Positions 63,399 through 64,000 of a stretch of DNA of 64,000 nt are shown in pieces. A model generated the notes under the pieces. The model saw only the letters and a program-made list of their open reading frames with translations. It was not told the DNA's origin and made no database searches. A program made the translations under genes and the position numbers. Within the stretch, counting starts at the first letter, position 1. Every line of letters starts with the position of its first letter. The DNA comes from Alteromonas sp. LOR (GTDB taxonomy: Bacteria > Pseudomonadota > Gammaproteobacteria > Enterobacterales > Alteromonadaceae): positions 62,001 to 126,000 of the forward strand of contig NZ_JQFW01000002.1 in the NCBI RefSeq assembly GCF_000753865.1, written 5' to 3'.

Positions 63399-64000
63399 TT
63401 ATTTATGCGAGCTGGTGGTTACCGCGCCGCGTGCTCCTAATAGTGTTCCTATGGCTCTTGCTGGAAAGTATACAAGGTAAAAGCGTAGGCAATTAAAAAA
63501 CGATACTGTGTTGCCTACCAACTTTTTAAGCCTAAATGTATATGCCAAAAGAGGTGCTCCTGCGATTATGCTGAATATAATAGCGAAGTTGGTTTGTGAA
63601 TACAGTAGGCAAAGCAATAAAATTATAATGCCTAAGGTAACGGCAAAAGGAACTATAAAGCTGGGTAGCTCACGAAGCGGTATCGGCCTGCCACTGGTTG
63701 ACGCTATATTTGATTGTCCACGCCAAATTTCTTTTTTAAACATGGGGCCGAAGGCTTTGTCTTCCCCTAAGTGCACATAATGAGTCTCAGAGGTGTAGTA
63801 AAGGCCACCATGTTCGTTAACCTGGCCAGTAAAATAATAATCTTCGCAGGTTAAAAGGTGTTCTGGAAAGCCATTTACTTTTGCAAAGGTGTTTTTGTGC
63901 AAAAACAGATTTCTACCAGGCAAAAAGCTTACGGTGGTATCTAATTCAGCATTGCTAAGCGCGGTTCTTATTCGCTCTAGCGGAGGCGCATTTTCAGAGT
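63399..64000 (-). CDS. GT2-family glycosyltransferase (N-terminus outside window)
   Basis: The frame stays open to the right edge, so only about 200 C-terminal residues are seen; the true start lies beyond 64000. It shows the acceptor-side LPGRNLFLHKNTFAKVNGFPE and the LTCEDYYFTGQVNEHG (ED) motif, then two or three membrane helices (about the last 90 residues). The upper part of the catalytic domain is missing. It heads, or belongs to, the long leftward operon. Confidence 0.85.
   Translation of the reverse strand, partial: SENAPPLERIRTALSNAELDTTVSFLPGRNLFLHKNTFAKVNGFPEHLLTCEDYYFTGQVNEHGGLYYTSETHYVHLGEDKAFGPMFKKEIWRGQSNIASTSGRPIPLRELPSFIVPFAVTLGIIILLLCLLYSQTNFAIIFSIIAGAPLLAYTFRLKKLVGNTVSFFNCLRFYLVYFPARAIGTLLGARGAVTTSSHK

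Noticed and set aside
1-64000. CRISPR arrays, tRNA or rRNA genes, prophage or integrase genes
   Set aside because: I looked for regularly spaced repeats, tRNA-like cloverleaf ends and recombinase motifs and saw none; absence by eye is not proof.

Overview
The window looks like a gammaproteobacterial chromosome, most likely Alteromonas or a close relative in the Alteromonadales. The evidence is the set of housekeeping genes (upp, tdk, glnE, hldE, an LpxL-type acyltransferase, a FadE-type acyl-CoA dehydrogenase), a large TonB-dependent receptor, a DUF3081 protein and a full exosortase A (XrtA)/PEP-CTERM exopolysaccharide locus. All assignments were made by reading the translated sequence and recalling protein families; no database search was run.

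Layout. Positions 1-5836 hold the end of a SpoU/TrmH RNA methyltransferase, a circularly permuted ribosome-assembly GTPase, a secreted copper-radical (galactose/glyoxal) oxidase with all expected copper and cofactor residues, a secreted two-repeat partner protein whose mature N-terminus is predicted to be histidine, and a DUF2780 protein. Positions 6043-9110 hold a WbuC-type cupin, what looks like a transcription attenuator with a Tyr/Phe-rich leader peptide ahead of a small XRE regulator, upp and a LacI-family regulator. Positions 9284-15275 hold tdk paired with a GGDEF-EAL protein, a 265-bp palindromic MITE-like element, and a TonB-dependent receptor with a perfect palindromic operator candidate at its promoter. 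Positions 15365-22410 hold a periplasmic binding protein, fadE, a small outer-membrane barrel, DUF3081, an LpxL-type acyltransferase, a TcpQ-domain protein and a PEP-CTERM substrate protein preceded by a good sigma-54 promoter candidate. Positions 22588-28571 are backbone (glnE, a DUF350 protein, a GIY-YIG protein, hldE).

From 28722 to the right edge lies the XrtA exopolysaccharide locus. A conserved left block comprises the AAA ATPase, beta-barrel, tyrosine autokinase, chain-length determinant, export lipoprotein, initiating glycosyltransferase, DUF3473 deacetylase, exosortase A fused to an EpsI domain, a GT4 enzyme and a flippase. A more AT-rich, strain-variable-looking middle (about 41.4-57.2 kb) carries a triple-VanZ membrane protein, a beta-helix protein, a transglutaminase-like protein, a second flippase, a sulfotransferase, O-acyltransferases, many glycosyltransferases and a Wzy-like polymerase. 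A conserved right block carries the XrtA-type amidotransferase, the FemAB-like protein, a WalW-like deacetylase, a GT4 enzyme and the C-terminal part of a GT2 enzyme that runs off the window.

Together the locus should build, modify (acyl, possibly sulfate), polymerise and export a surface polysaccharide. Exosortase A should process PEP-CTERM proteins such as the one at 21748-22410, whose promoter suggests RpoN control. The points most worth following are the aromatic attenuator with an unexpected downstream gene, the copper oxidase/His1-protein pair, the sigma-54 promoter on the PEP-CTERM gene, the palindromic element at 12004-12268, the shared LacI-type palindromes, the paired palindromes near fadE and the membrane transglutaminase-like protein inside the polysaccharide locus.
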